A DNA stretch of 64,000 bases from Desmonostoc muscorum FACHB-395. GTDB taxonomy: Bacteria; Cyanobacteriota; Cyanobacteriia; Cyanobacteriales; Nostocaceae. Both the position numbers and the translations under genes were made by a program. Shown here in pieces: positions 38,788 to 47,989 of the stretch; within the stretch, counting starts at the first letter, position 1; the number at the start of each line of letters is the position of its first letter. The notes beneath the pieces are model-generated. The model was given only the letters and a program-made list of their open reading frames with translations. It searched no databases and was not told the origin of the DNA. Location of the stretch: contig NZ_JACJSF010000011.1 of assembly GCF_014698035.1 (NCBI RefSeq), positions 103,144 through 167,143 of the forward strand, given 5' to 3'.

Positions 38788-41460
38788 TTACACCAACTGA
38801 ATACTCAAATTGGATGAGAGATTTTCAATGAAGGCGAGTTGATTTCCTAAGAAAGACAAGTTACCGCTAGAAGAGTCGTAGGTAAAGTCACTAAGATTAG
38901 TAGTACCAAACCCTGCTTTAGAAACTTGGATTACGTCACTCTGACCAAAGTTGTAATCTGTAATGGTGTCAATACCATCATTAACATTATTGAAAACAAA
39001 CTTATCGGCACCAAAACCACCGGTGAGAATATCGTTACCTTTTCCACCGATGATGGTGTCATTACCGAAGCCACCGGAGATAGTGTCATCACCATCTTTA
39101 CCTTCTAATCGGTTATTTTGGCTATCGCCAGTAATGCTGTCATTTGCATTTGTACCGATGAGATTATCAAAGTTGAGTACATTAAATGTTATTGTCCCCA
39201 GACTAGGAACATTAAGGGCAGAGATAGTTTGCTCCTGTAAGTTAGCGATGACAGATACACCAGCAACAGATTGAGAGGAATCTATGGTGTTATTCGCAAC
39301 GCTAGCATCAGCAATAACTGTTTCTACTTTAAATACTGTGTCTGTTCCAAAGCCGCCAGCTTTGGTGATTTGTCCTACACCTGATAGGGTGATGGCTTTG
39401 CCTAGTTTGCTGTAGTCTGCTGTATCTAAACCATCTCCACCATTAATGCTGTCGTTACCCCGACTGCCCTTGAAAGTATCATCGCCTGCACCACCTATCA
39501 ATGTGTCATTGCCATCTCCACCATCAATCAGGTCGTTGCCATCTCTACCATCAATCAGGTCATTCCCAGCGAGACCAGATAACTGGTTATTTTGACCGTC
39601 GCCCTTAAGGGAGTCATTGTTAATTGTGCCAATGACATTGGCAAAGTTAACTACATTAAATGTTAATGTTCCCAAACCAGGAACGTTAAGGGCAGAGATA
39701 GTTTGGGCTTCTAAGTCAGCAACGGCAGCGACCCCAGACAAAGATTGAGATGCATCTATGGTGTTGTTAGCAACACTAGCATCAGCGATTACCCTATCTA
39801 CTTTAAAGACTGTATCTGTTCCGAAACCGCCAGCTTTAGTAATTGTCCCTACACCTGAGAGGGTAATTTTCTTGCCTAAGCTACTGTAATCTGCTGTATC
39901 AAAGCCATCACCACCATTAATGCTGTCGTCACCTTGACTGCCTCTAAATGTGTCATTGCCGCCATTGCCTGTTAATTTATTATTTTGGCGATCGCCAGCA
40001 ATGAAGTCATCTCCATTTGTGCCGATTACATCGTCAAAGTTAACTACAGTAAATGGCAATGTCCCTAGACCAGGAACGTTATTAGCTGTCAACGTTTGGC
40101 TTTGTAGGTTAACTGTGATTGATACACCAGCTAAAGATGCGGAAGCATCTATAGTGTTATTGGCAACAGTAGAATCAGCAATAATCTTTTCTACATTCAA
40201 AAGTTGGTCTTGTCCCAATCCCCCAGCTTTAGTAACTGTCCCTACTCCTGAGAGGGTAATAGTTTGACCTAGTTTGCTGTAATCTGCGGTATCTGTACCA
40301 ACTCCACCATCAATGTTGTCATTGCCCTGACTACCCTTAAAGGTGTCATTACCATTACCACCAAACAACGTATCACTGCCTTCACCACCATCAATCAGGT
40401 CGTTGCCACCTTTACCATCAATCAGGTCATTACCAGCAAGACCAGATAACTGGTTATTTTGACCATCGCCCTTAAGGGTGTCATCGTTAATTGTGCCGAT
40501 AACGTTGTCAAAGTTAACTACATTAAATGTCAATGTTCCTAAACCAGGAACGTTAAGAGCAGAGATGGTTTGGGCTTCTAAGTCGGCAACAGCAGCTACT
40601 CCAGACAAAGATTGAGAGGCATCTATAGTATTGTTGGCAACACTAGCATCAGCAACAACCTTATCTACTTTCAAGAGTTGGTCTTGGCCCAATCCACCAG
40701 CTTTGATAACTGTCCCGACACCTGAGAGGGTAATAGTTTTACCTAATTTGCTGTAGTCTGCTGTATCAAAGCCAGCCCCACCATCAATGTTGTCGTTACC
40801 CTGACCACCCTTAAAGGTGTCATCGCCATCTCCACCGAACAATGTATCATTGCCATCTCCACCATCAATCAGGTCATTGCCACCTCTACCATCAATCAGG
40901 TCGTTGCCAGCTAGACCAGTTAATTGGTTATTTTGGCTGTCGCCTTTAAGGGTGTCATCGTTAATTGTGCCGATAACGTTGTCAAAGTTGACTACATTAA
41001 ATGTCAATGTTCCCAAACCAGGAACGTTAAGAGCAGAGATGGTTTGGGCTTCTAAGTCAGCAACAGCAGCTACCCCAGGCAAAGATTGAGAGGCATCTAT
41101 AGTGTTGTTGGCAACAGTCGCATCTGCAATTACCCTATCTACTTTAAAGACTGTATCTGTTCCAAAACCCCCAGCTTTGGTAATTGTTCCTACACCTGAG
41201 AGGGTAATGTTTTTGCCTAAGTTGCTGTAGTCTGCGGTATCAAAGCCATCACCACCATCAATGCTGTCGTCACCTCGACTGCCCTTGAATGTATCATTGC
41301 CGCCATTACCAGCCAAAGTATCGTTGCCATCTCCACCATCAATGATGTCATTTCCAAGGTCCCCGGAGATGTTGTCATTGCCTGCACGACCAGAAATCTG
41401 ATCGTCACCACTAGTACCCACCAAAAAGTCATTGTTAGGAGTACCAACAATAATGGACAT
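38788..41460 (-). CDS. RTX protein 2 with five long internal repeats
   Basis: 890 residues. Five near-identical units of about 120-160 residues each start with DTADYS(K/N/S)LG then ITLSGVGT, KAGG, DASVANNTIDAS, LNVPGLGTLTFNVVNF, and end with classic Ca-binding nonapeptides (GGDGNDTL). The unit DNA is also repeated. The C-terminal cap (about 800-890: NDILTGGFGADKFVFNN, TITDYNFGQSD) is of the serralysin type and probably directs type I secretion. GGTTATACATT precedes the ATG. The second RTX gene of the window, with no exporter beside it. Likely surface or matrix protein, folding in external calcium. Not a toxin by any visible motif. Confidence 0.9.
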   Translation of the reverse strand: MSIIVGTPNNDFLVGTSGDDQISGRAGNDNISGDLGNDIIDGGDGNDTLAGNGGNDTFKGSRGDDSIDGGDGFDTADYSNLGKNITLSGVGTITKAGGFGTDTVFKVDRVIADATVANNTIDASQSLPGVAAVADLEAQTISALNVPGLGTLTFNVVNFDNVIGTINDDTLKGDSQNNQLTGLAGNDLIDGRGGNDLIDGGDGNDTLFGGDGDDTFKGGQGNDNIDGGAGFDTADYSKLGKTITLSGVGTVIKAGGLGQDQLLKVDKVVADASVANNTIDASQSLSGVAAVADLEAQTISALNVPGLGTLTFNVVNFDNVIGTINDDTLKGDGQNNQLSGLAGNDLIDGKGGNDLIDGGEGSDTLFGGNGNDTFKGSQGNDNIDGGVGTDTADYSKLGQTITLSGVGTVTKAGGLGQDQLLNVEKIIADSTVANNTIDASASLAGVSITVNLQSQTLTANNVPGLGTLPFTVVNFDDVIGTNGDDFIAGDRQNNKLTGNGGNDTFRGSQGDDSINGGDGFDTADYSSLGKKITLSGVGTITKAGGFGTDTVFKVDRVIADASVANNTIDASQSLSGVAAVADLEAQTISALNVPGLGTLTFNVVNFANVIGTINNDSLKGDGQNNQLSGLAGNDLIDGRDGNDLIDGGDGNDTLIGGAGDDTFKGSRGNDSINGGDGLDTADYSKLGKAITLSGVGQITKAGGFGTDTVFKVETVIADASVANNTIDSSQSVAGVSVIANLQEQTISALNVPSLGTITFNVLNFDNLIGTNANDSITGDSQNNRLEGKDGDDTISGGFGNDTIIGGKGNDILTGGFGADKFVFNNVNDGIDTITDYNFGQSDVIQVSKAGFGTTNLSDFTYDSSSGNLSFLGNQLAFIENLSSNLSIQLV

Positions 41461-42260
41461 AATGTATAACCTTTATAGTTTTGCAGATCAAATTTATTTG
41501 ATCGTTGTAATACTCGCATAATACAATGATCGCAATTATAAATTTCTGATGAAATAAGCCTAAATATAATTAATCCTGTTTTATATCTCTGGCGAAATAA
41601 AAATACTACTCACTCTGAAATTATTAAAACCTCTTTAAGGCTCTCAAAAATGCCGACACAAAAGTGTTGCAATTTTTGAAACCCAATTAGATACAAAACT
41701 TATCATCTGTACAACCTCATCATGATATGTAACGAAAATAGGCTGTTCCAGAATATCCTTATAAGAGCGAATAAGCCTTCTTTAGCGGCAAGCAATGCTG
41801 TGCCCCTATGAAAAATGTCGTTTTTCAACTTCTCTATATTTGGTATATCTTGCCAATGAGTAATTCTTAAAATACGTTTTTTAATCAAGATATATTCCAC
41901 ATTGCGCTTAATCTCTTTTTTGAAATTGATTTAGGATTGCTATAGCTATTAGTTATTATCAAAAAACTGTTGTAATAAATTTCCTAGATTTTAATAATCA
42001 GTGATTATTTTGACTTGATATTACCTCTAGTAATAGAAAGCAGAGTGGGGGAGATGAGGAGGATGAGGGAGATCAAGATAATAACTCCCAACTCCCAACT
42101 CCCTATTCTATTTTTCAATTACTAGAATCATTGGATCTGTTATCATCAGCATTTTGTTTGATAATTACTGATGAATGTTGATGAGCGTTCGTCGTACCCC
42201 TATGGGGAAGCAAGCTACGCGCAGCGTCTCCGACTCAGAGCAAACGCATCTAATTTTCGG
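41461..42260. other. Intergenic region with dispersed repeats
   Basis: 800 bp without a supported gene. A 65-codon minus frame (41703-41900) has no recognisable family or start. A composite repeat occupies 42186-42238; the rest is AT-rich with nothing named. Confidence 0.6.
42186..42238. repeat. Dispersed composite repeat (TACCCCTATGGGGAAGCAAG)
   Basis: Palindromic CCCCTATGGGG core followed by CTACGCGCAGCGTCTC. The same arrangement recurs at 59100-59135, where the core is CCCCATAGGGG. Noncoding, just beyond the Rieske gene stop. Confidence 0.75.
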
Positions 42261-44024
42261 TCACGATTCCTCAAATAAGCGATCGCCCTGATGTAAACGT
42301 TCCGCAATTTGATAAGTTTGCCCTTGAGATCGCATTGTCGGAGAATGAGCGGCTAAATACCGAGATGCAGCCACTAGTATATGAATTCCAGCCGAAGTTT
42401 GACCGAGGTAAGAATACTGACGAAAAGCGGCTTCTATTTCTTGAATGACATGAAAATCACGGTTTTCTCGTAGCATCAATTTTCCCAGTCTTGCCATCAG
42501 TTTTTCAGCACTACCACCACTGTATAAATAGTTAGCAACTAATTGCCCTGTCTGGTTTACTTGTTGCTGACGGTTTAATAAATCTGGTAGCTGCTGGAGT
42601 AATTGTTCGGGATTTTCCACAGTGTCTTTAGGTTCTGGCAGGCGTGCTGGTGGAACATTCAAAAAACGATTTAAATACACACTCATCGCTGCATCAAACA
42701 CACCTCTTAGCACTTCGACTGTTGGTACTCTTCGTAAAGCTTGATGTACGGCATTTGCAAACGTAAATGGATGGTGGGCTGAATTCCAATCTCCAAAGTC
42801 ATTATTGGTGTGGAAGCGAGCTACTCGTAATGCTGCTGCATAAGTAACTACACCAGCTAATTGTTCTTCAGTACAACCTGCTTCTAGTGCATTCAACAGC
42901 GAGTCTGCGATCGCTTGTGGGTCTTCACCTAATAAAATTGGTACTAGTTCCTCTGCTTGTAACCAACTTCCTTGTCGAGATTTGCCCACACTTAATGCAG
43001 TCGGTAATTGCTCAAAAGCCGACTCTAATATTGCCACCAAATCTACAGGGTAGCGCCAAGAATTGGATTCTTCCATGCGGGAGGCATTGGCTAAACCCGA
43101 AACTAGGCTAGCCAGAATTGATTCTGCTGCTTGCCAAGCTATAGCATCAAGTGCTTCTAATGCTTTATTGATAAAATCAAGCGTATGCCCAACATCAAGA
43201 TAGCGACGATCCGTAGCAGCAGAGAACAGCATATCTGCTATTTGCTTTGAATTAGCTCCTGAACGAATAGCAGAGACTAAACATCTTTGTGCCGCTTCAG
43301 CATCCCGCACCTGAATAAATTGGCGAAACCAGTTTTTGAGAGTCGCAAAATCTACTTTAGAGTTGGGTAATGGGTGAACGACAAACTCTGGTGGCGCACC
43401 TGCACTATCATTAGCTACTGCTGACAGTCCGTGGAATAAAGCACGGGGTTTGTCTTCTACATCGAGATAAGGTAGTAAATTCATCATGCAGGTATGGATA
43501 GTCAAACCTGTACTCCAACCTGCTTTGTTATAACGAGTGCCAAATTCTAGCCCCATGAGAAATGGTTCTACCGGATTCACCCCTATATCTAAGAGTGCAA
43601 GCGTTGATTTCGCAATCACTAAAGAAATATTCTGCTCTAAACCGTCTTGCAGACGTTGGGAGTGGTGGCTATGAGGGTTAACTAGTGGTGCTAAATTTAC
43701 CCAAACTTCACCATCACGGATTTCTACTGGGAAACAAGGAACATCATCTGCCCACGAGTCAAACGTTCCACCACTAGCAAGATCAAAGCGGGCATAATGC
43801 CAAGGACAGGTAACAATACCATCTTTGCAAGTGCTTCCTTGTAAGGGAAAGCCCATGTGAGGACAACGGTTATCAATTGCGTAAACTGTATTGTTTGAAT
43901 AAAACAAAGCAATGGTATGCTTTTCCTTGTGGACTAATAAACTGCCTGCTGCCTGAACTTCTGCAAGTTGAGCAACACGGATATAATCGTCTGTTTTCGT
44001 TGCACCTTCAAATATTTGAGTCAT
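42261..44024 (-). CDS. Rieske [2Fe-2S] protein with large helical C-terminal domain
   Basis: 587 residues. An N-terminal Rieske domain (about 10-115) has the cluster ligands C54-x-H56 and C73-x2-H76 (CPHMG...CPWHYARFD). The remaining 470 residues are mostly helical and contain no heme or mononuclear-iron motif that I recognise, so it is not a standard ring-hydroxylating oxygenase. A domain of this kind occurs in other long Rieske proteins whose function is unknown to me. Cytosolic, no membrane segment. The preceding minus-strand gene lies more than 150 bp upstream, so it is probably a single unit. Confidence 0.8.
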   Translation of the reverse strand: MTQIFEGATKTDDYIRVAQLAEVQAAGSLLVHKEKHTIALFYSNNTVYAIDNRCPHMGFPLQGSTCKDGIVTCPWHYARFDLASGGTFDSWADDVPCFPVEIRDGEVWVNLAPLVNPHSHHSQRLQDGLEQNISLVIAKSTLALLDIGVNPVEPFLMGLEFGTRYNKAGWSTGLTIHTCMMNLLPYLDVEDKPRALFHGLSAVANDSAGAPPEFVVHPLPNSKVDFATLKNWFRQFIQVRDAEAAQRCLVSAIRSGANSKQIADMLFSAATDRRYLDVGHTLDFINKALEALDAIAWQAAESILASLVSGLANASRMEESNSWRYPVDLVAILESAFEQLPTALSVGKSRQGSWLQAEELVPILLGEDPQAIADSLLNALEAGCTEEQLAGVVTYAAALRVARFHTNNDFGDWNSAHHPFTFANAVHQALRRVPTVEVLRGVFDAAMSVYLNRFLNVPPARLPEPKDTVENPEQLLQQLPDLLNRQQQVNQTGQLVANYLYSGGSAEKLMARLGKLMLRENRDFHVIQEIEAAFRQYSYLGQTSAGIHILVAASRYLAAHSPTMRSQGQTYQIAERLHQGDRLFEES

Positions 44025-44181
44025 TTAATTGCACATAGGTAAATGTCAAAACCCTTATTTCTACTCTGACAAAGTTTTTCAGGTTTGAGCATTTGTGCAT
44101 TCTAATTTTTGTTAACTTTAGAATCAGTAGTAAGGCCTACAGCAACCCCTTCGCTTAAGGCTGCTTTCTACTCTATTTCAG

Positions 44182-44562
44182 TTATGTATTTTTTGAAGTT
44201 GTTAATACAGTTTGCTTTTCCAGCAAAGTTTGTAAATCTACAATCAGATTCTCTCCATTTCGCCGCGCCTCCCATAAACCAGAGTAGCGAGAGCCAATGC
44301 TCCACTTTCCTTGCATATAATCTTCGTTTTCTGAGACTGTACCTGTGTATGTAACTGGTGAAGGCGAAGTTATTAAATAAAGCTTTGTAAAGCTGATATT
44401 ACGTCCAATTATCTCACCGCTAACAGTCGCTTCTCCTAAATAGTTATCATCCAAAATAGAACCCTTGAGAACATTTCCACTTTGCACAAAAGTTGCTTCA
44501 AATCGACTTGGCATTTCATCTTGCCAGTAAGTTCCTAACCAATTACCATTTATGTCCGCCAT
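44182..44562 (-). CDS. Small beta-rich conserved hypothetical protein
   Basis: 126 residues starting MADINGNWLGTYWQ. The GxWxGxYxQ opening followed by alternating strands (VLKGSILDDN, VSGEIIGRNISF, TYTGTVSENEDYMQGKW) suggests a small lipocalin-like beta barrel. No signal peptide, cysteines or catalytic residues. Function unknown. It sits between the Rieske and SprT-like genes on the same strand; spacing is 157 bp to the former and 85 bp to the latter. Confidence 0.6.
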   Translation of the reverse strand: MADINGNWLGTYWQDEMPSRFEATFVQSGNVLKGSILDDNYLGEATVSGEIIGRNISFTKLYLITSPSPVTYTGTVSENEDYMQGKWSIGSRYSGLWEARRNGENLIVDLQTLLEKQTVLTTSKNT

Positions 44563-44647
44563 AGGAGTTTACAGTAATTTATGTTTTTTAATCTATATTA
44601 CTATTTTGTATAGCGTTAACGTGCCATAAAAGATTGACTCAACATAT

Positions 44648-45589
44648 TTACGGTCTTGGGCTAGATGCCAACTTTTTCAGCCATACAGATGCTTCTTTGT
44701 ACAACTTGAACCTGCTTTCATATACACGAAACTCTTTTGTGTGAACCATTCTTCTGCCCTGAACCCACTTTATACCGTGGTACTTGTGCAGCAATTCGTG
44801 ATATAAAACGAATTCAGCAACAAACTCCGGTATATTGGCATTGTCAAGAGTCAAACTTATCACCACACGATCTCTAGCTGTCTCATAATGTCCGAACTTA
44901 CGGTAAGTATTAATTTGGCTCCATGTAAGGCGTGGTTTGACAAGATTTGCCGCAAAATATTCGTAGTTCAGTTTGTCAAATAAATGATGTAGGTTATAAA
45001 ATTTACCTTGTGCATTCTCTGCAATTACTTCAGCAATTAAATCAAGTTCTAGTAGTACATCGCTGTATTCTGATGAACTGGCAAACGACCTAATAAGTCG
45101 TGTACTAGCTTGGCTATTCCCCAAAAGGGCAGATTTGACTACCGCCTGTAAAACTTCTTCTGACGCATTAATAAAACCTTCATTAATCACGATTTTAGCA
45201 ACGTTACTAGACTTCTTACCCTTGTATAAGAGTGCAAGATTAGTGAATTCAATCATTACTTCGATTGACCCTTGACCATTATTGAGAATTTTTTTAGCGA
45301 TTTGCCGCACATAAGAAGTGCTTCTCAGATGAAGTTGCAGCTTGCATTCATCTGTTAAGAACTTCATCCAGGAGTATATTTGGCGGGATGAACTAGTCAG
45401 GTTGGCAGGCGTTACTTGCTGCTGGAAGCATATTTTTTCAATTGCTGTCACTGTTTTTACTAAAGTCTCGGTTATTTGTTGTATGTGAGCAGCGTTTGGG
45501 GTTGGAGTTGAAGATAAATCGAAAATCTTTTGTAAGATAATATTTTGTTGGATTTTGATGTTTTTTATACTAATACTCTCAATGCTCAT
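44648..45589 (-). CDS. SprT-like zinc metalloprotease
   Basis: 313 residues from the ATG at 45589; the frame runs ten codons up to a TTG. The catalytic motif is YHELLHKYHG with the HExxH at 264-268, and a third likely ligand is H283 in MVHTKEF. Around it the fold signs of SprT-like domains are visible: LNYEYFAANLVKPRLTWSQ and a downstream WxxGxR-type strand. The N-terminal 200 residues are helical and unrecognised. Family members cleave proteins, including DNA-protein crosslinks in eukaryotic Spartan; a similar role here is only inference. Confidence 0.75.
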   Translation of the reverse strand: MSIESISIKNIKIQQNIILQKIFDLSSTPTPNAAHIQQITETLVKTVTAIEKICFQQQVTPANLTSSSRQIYSWMKFLTDECKLQLHLRSTSYVRQIAKKILNNGQGSIEVMIEFTNLALLYKGKKSSNVAKIVINEGFINASEEVLQAVVKSALLGNSQASTRLIRSFASSSEYSDVLLELDLIAEVIAENAQGKFYNLHHLFDKLNYEYFAANLVKPRLTWSQINTYRKFGHYETARDRVVISLTLDNANIPEFVAEFVLYHELLHKYHGIKWVQGRRMVHTKEFRVYESRFKLYKEASVWLKKLASSPRP

Positions 45590-46214
45590 CTTATTTGTAT
45601 AAATCGAATTAGTTAGCAATTTATCTAATTTAATATATTAAAAAATGAGCCTTCCAGATGAATTGAGTGTACCAAAATGTTGACTTGCTCGATATCTGAC
45701 TTTTACCCTTAAGTCTTCAAAGGCTAGAAGACAATATTATGGCAACTGGTTGAGCAACTTTTGTAAACTATCTTTGCACCAAGTCAAAGCTATGTAGAGT
45801 ATTGTATCTATAATAAGTTACAGCTAATTCTAGCTATAAGTGCAGCTCATAGCGCTTCAAACATGTGTATCGCTTTCTTTACGCATCAAAGGCGACACGA
45901 ACAACTAAATTTTATCGGCAACGCAATAGTCTCTATTCTTATTGCTAATATGCTTAATCCGCGATCGCATCGCATATTGTTCAAATTATCACTGTAACCA
46001 TCAGTCTGCCGCAGGACAAACCCAAAGGTTTGATTTAACGTTCCGCGATCGCAGTTTTAGCATTTGGTTTTAAAATCATACAGTTGCCCAAAGTTCAGGG
46101 TTTATGTAACCTTAAAACCAAGAGGTCATCTCTGAGTATAAATACTCATCTTGGTCAACGAATCACAGAGCAAACTTATGGTTACAGTCACAAAAAGATA
46201 ACAGTTAACATCCT
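45590..46214. other. Divergent intergenic region
   Basis: 625 bp between the SprT-like gene (-) and the TspO-like gene (+). It contains HIP1 sites and AT-rich sequence. Promoters for both are presumably here but no matching boxes could be assigned with confidence. Confidence 0.5.
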
Positions 46215-47003
46215 ATGCAGCAGTCCACAAGAGGCAATTACCGGGATTTTTGGCGACAGCTTGTTACGTTGGCTGCAATCTTTGGTGCTTTCGTTATCAA
46301 CGTACTATCGAACGTTTTTCCACTCAATGGACTCAGTATTGGGGGAATTTCCAATACTTTATTTAAAAATGTCCTGATTATCCCTGCCAATTACGCCTTT
46401 GCTATCTGGGGGCTGATTTACCTTGGGTTGTTTGCTTTTGGAATATACCAAGCTTTACCTAACCAACGAGATGAGCCTGATTTACGTAAGACAGGTTATC
46501 TGTTGGTGATTGCCTGTGTTGCTCAAAGTATCTGGGTATATCTGTTTTTGTCTCGGCTTTTTGCTCTTTCTGTAATTGCAATGCTTTTGATTCTGTTGCC
46601 CCTGATTGGTGTTTATGTACAGTTAGAAATTGGCAAATCGCGTGTACCTAGGCTGAAAAAATGGTGTCTTCACTTTCCGATCAGCATTTATCTAGGCTGG
46701 ATTAGCGTGGCGACCATTGTCAATATAGCGTGTGCCTTGTATTTTCACGGGTGGAACGGTTGGGGAATTTCTGCTATAACATGGACTCTCATCATGGTAC
46801 TGATAGCAACAGCAGTTGCAGTAGTTATAGTTATCCAGCGTCGAGACATCGCTTATGCAGGAGTAATACTCTGGGCACTAGTAGCCATAGCAATCAAACA
46901 CTCTGATAACTCAATACTCAGAAATACCGTGTTTGTTTTGGCAATTGTCCTAGTTTTGACCGCTACGATTAAAAGCTTACGCCCCCAACAAGAAAATATT
47001 TAA
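46215..47003 (+). CDS. TspO/MBR-like tryptophan-rich membrane protein
   Basis: 262 residues with about eight membrane segments, longer than the five-helix TspO of 155-190 residues. The segment IIPANYAFAIWGLIYLGL matches the TspO-type PxxFxxxWxxLY motif of helix 1-2, and WxxxxxxxS segments recur. TspO proteins bind porphyrins and tune tetrapyrrole or stress responses. Given the extra helices it may be a distinct branch with another ligand. The 343 bp following it hold HIP1 sites and AT-rich sequence only. Confidence 0.75.
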   Translation: MQQSTRGNYRDFWRQLVTLAAIFGAFVINVLSNVFPLNGLSIGGISNTLFKNVLIIPANYAFAIWGLIYLGLFAFGIYQALPNQRDEPDLRKTGYLLVIACVAQSIWVYLFLSRLFALSVIAMLLILLPLIGVYVQLEIGKSRVPRLKKWCLHFPISIYLGWISVATIVNIACALYFHGWNGWGISAITWTLIMVLIATAVAVVIVIQRRDIAYAGVILWALVAIAIKHSDNSILRNTVFVLAIVLVLTATIKSLRPQQENI

Positions 47004-47346
47004 CTGCGATCGCCTACCTGCCCACCGTAGGCTCACGCCCCAGGCATATCTCACATTTCCTCGCTTGTGTTCTGGCAAGCGCTTTCGCCTTTAATAAATA
47101 TTTATACGTGTTAAGGCAAATATTGGCTTGTCTTTGACATTAAGTGAATGCCAATGTATTTTAGTGTAGCGATCGCACTTAGATCGGAATTGTTAAGCTT
47201 TCAGTCTTGTTTGGATAATTTTCGATACATTACCGCAAATGCGCTGATACTTTATTTTCCCCTCTTCATAAATTCCGCAAAAACACCGTTACGCTATTTG
47301 TACTTGTGATCAAAACTAAGAACATCCAGTTTATTAGGGCGTGTTT

Positions 47347-47592
47347 ATGACCAACCCTGTAACGACGGTTATCCAAGTCAATCTGGAGATGGCTCTAGAG
47401 GTAGCTCAAGAATTGGAGCAAGCTCCATACACTCAACTCGGTGCTTATTGTTTAGAGATTTTACGGGAAATAGGATGTCCTGGTACCGAACTCCCAGTTA
47501 ACTTACAAACTCGCGATCAGCAACTAAACTTTATCACAGGCTTTGCATCTTATGCTTTTGGGGAGGTACAAAGTGTACAGAGCATTAATTGA
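47347..47592 (+). CDS. Small protein of unknown function, first of an overlapping pair
   Basis: 81 residues from the ATG at 47347 (a GTG lies two codons earlier). Mostly helical and acidic-neutral, with a Cys pair (C in AYCLEILREIGCPG). No family recognised. Its stop overlaps the next start by 20 bases, which implies a shared transcript and probable translational coupling. Confidence 0.6.
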   Translation: MTNPVTTVIQVNLEMALEVAQELEQAPYTQLGAYCLEILREIGCPGTELPVNLQTRDQQLNFITGFASYAFGEVQSVQSIN

Positions 47593-47863
47593 AGACATTT
47601 TCTACGATCCCGAAGAGACAGAAGAGATAGAAGAGACTACTTTTCCCGCCACAGATAAAGATTTGTTGATTTTAACAGAAAGATTTTTAGCGTTTGAAAT
47701 TCCTTCAAAGGTTTTCTTACAAGCTATAGCCATTGCTGATTATGACGGTGCTGCTGCTTTCCGCTACGTTGATAGTTATTTGAATACTCTCAAGAATAAG
47801 AATAAGCGCAAGCATAAAAAATTACTTGTTTTAGGTGCTTCTACTAGGTTTGATAATAATTGA
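47573..47863 (+). CDS. Small acidic/basic protein, second of the overlapping pair
   Basis: 96 residues starting at the GTG at 47573, chosen because GGGGAGG lies six bases upstream; the ATG starts further up lack this. The N-terminus is very acidic (EETEEIEETT) and the C-terminus very basic (KNKNKRKHKK). It contains a helical middle (LTERFLAFEIPSKVFLQAIAIADYDGAAAFRYVDSYLNTL). Unknown function; possibly works with the upstream protein. Confidence 0.6.
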   Translation: MYRALIEDIFYDPEETEEIEETTFPATDKDLLILTERFLAFEIPSKVFLQAIAIADYDGAAAFRYVDSYLNTLKNKNKRKHKKLLVLGASTRFDNN

Positions 47864-47925
47864 CGTGTTTCTTTACAAGCTAACTAACAACCAATACGAT
47901 CTAGATCACATATTTTGCCCAACCG

Positions 47926-47958
47926 ATGCAGAGACGTTGCATTGCAATGTCTCTGCAT
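47926..47958. terminator. Dispersed palindrome between convergent genes
   Basis: TGCAGAGACGTTGCA and its near-complement GCAATGTCTCTGCA abut with a two-base loop, a 14-15 bp stem with one G-T wobble. It lies between the small gene pair (+) and the glycosyltransferase (-); a palindrome of the GTAGAGACGT type is common in Nostoc-like genomes. Confidence 0.6.
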
Positions 47959-47989
47959 ACATTTGTTACAGACCGATAAGAAAAAACAA

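Noticed and set aside
26032..41460. RTX genes as toxins or part of a toxin system
   Set aside because: No enzymatic, acyl-activation or transport partner is visible, so a toxin role is not supported.
41703..41900. 65-codon minus frame
   Set aside because: Not similar to anything known to me; no start support.
46084..46377. 97-codon plus frame at the TspO-like start
   Set aside because: Out-of-frame overlap with the TspO-like gene, whose hydrophobic helices make sense only in its own frame.
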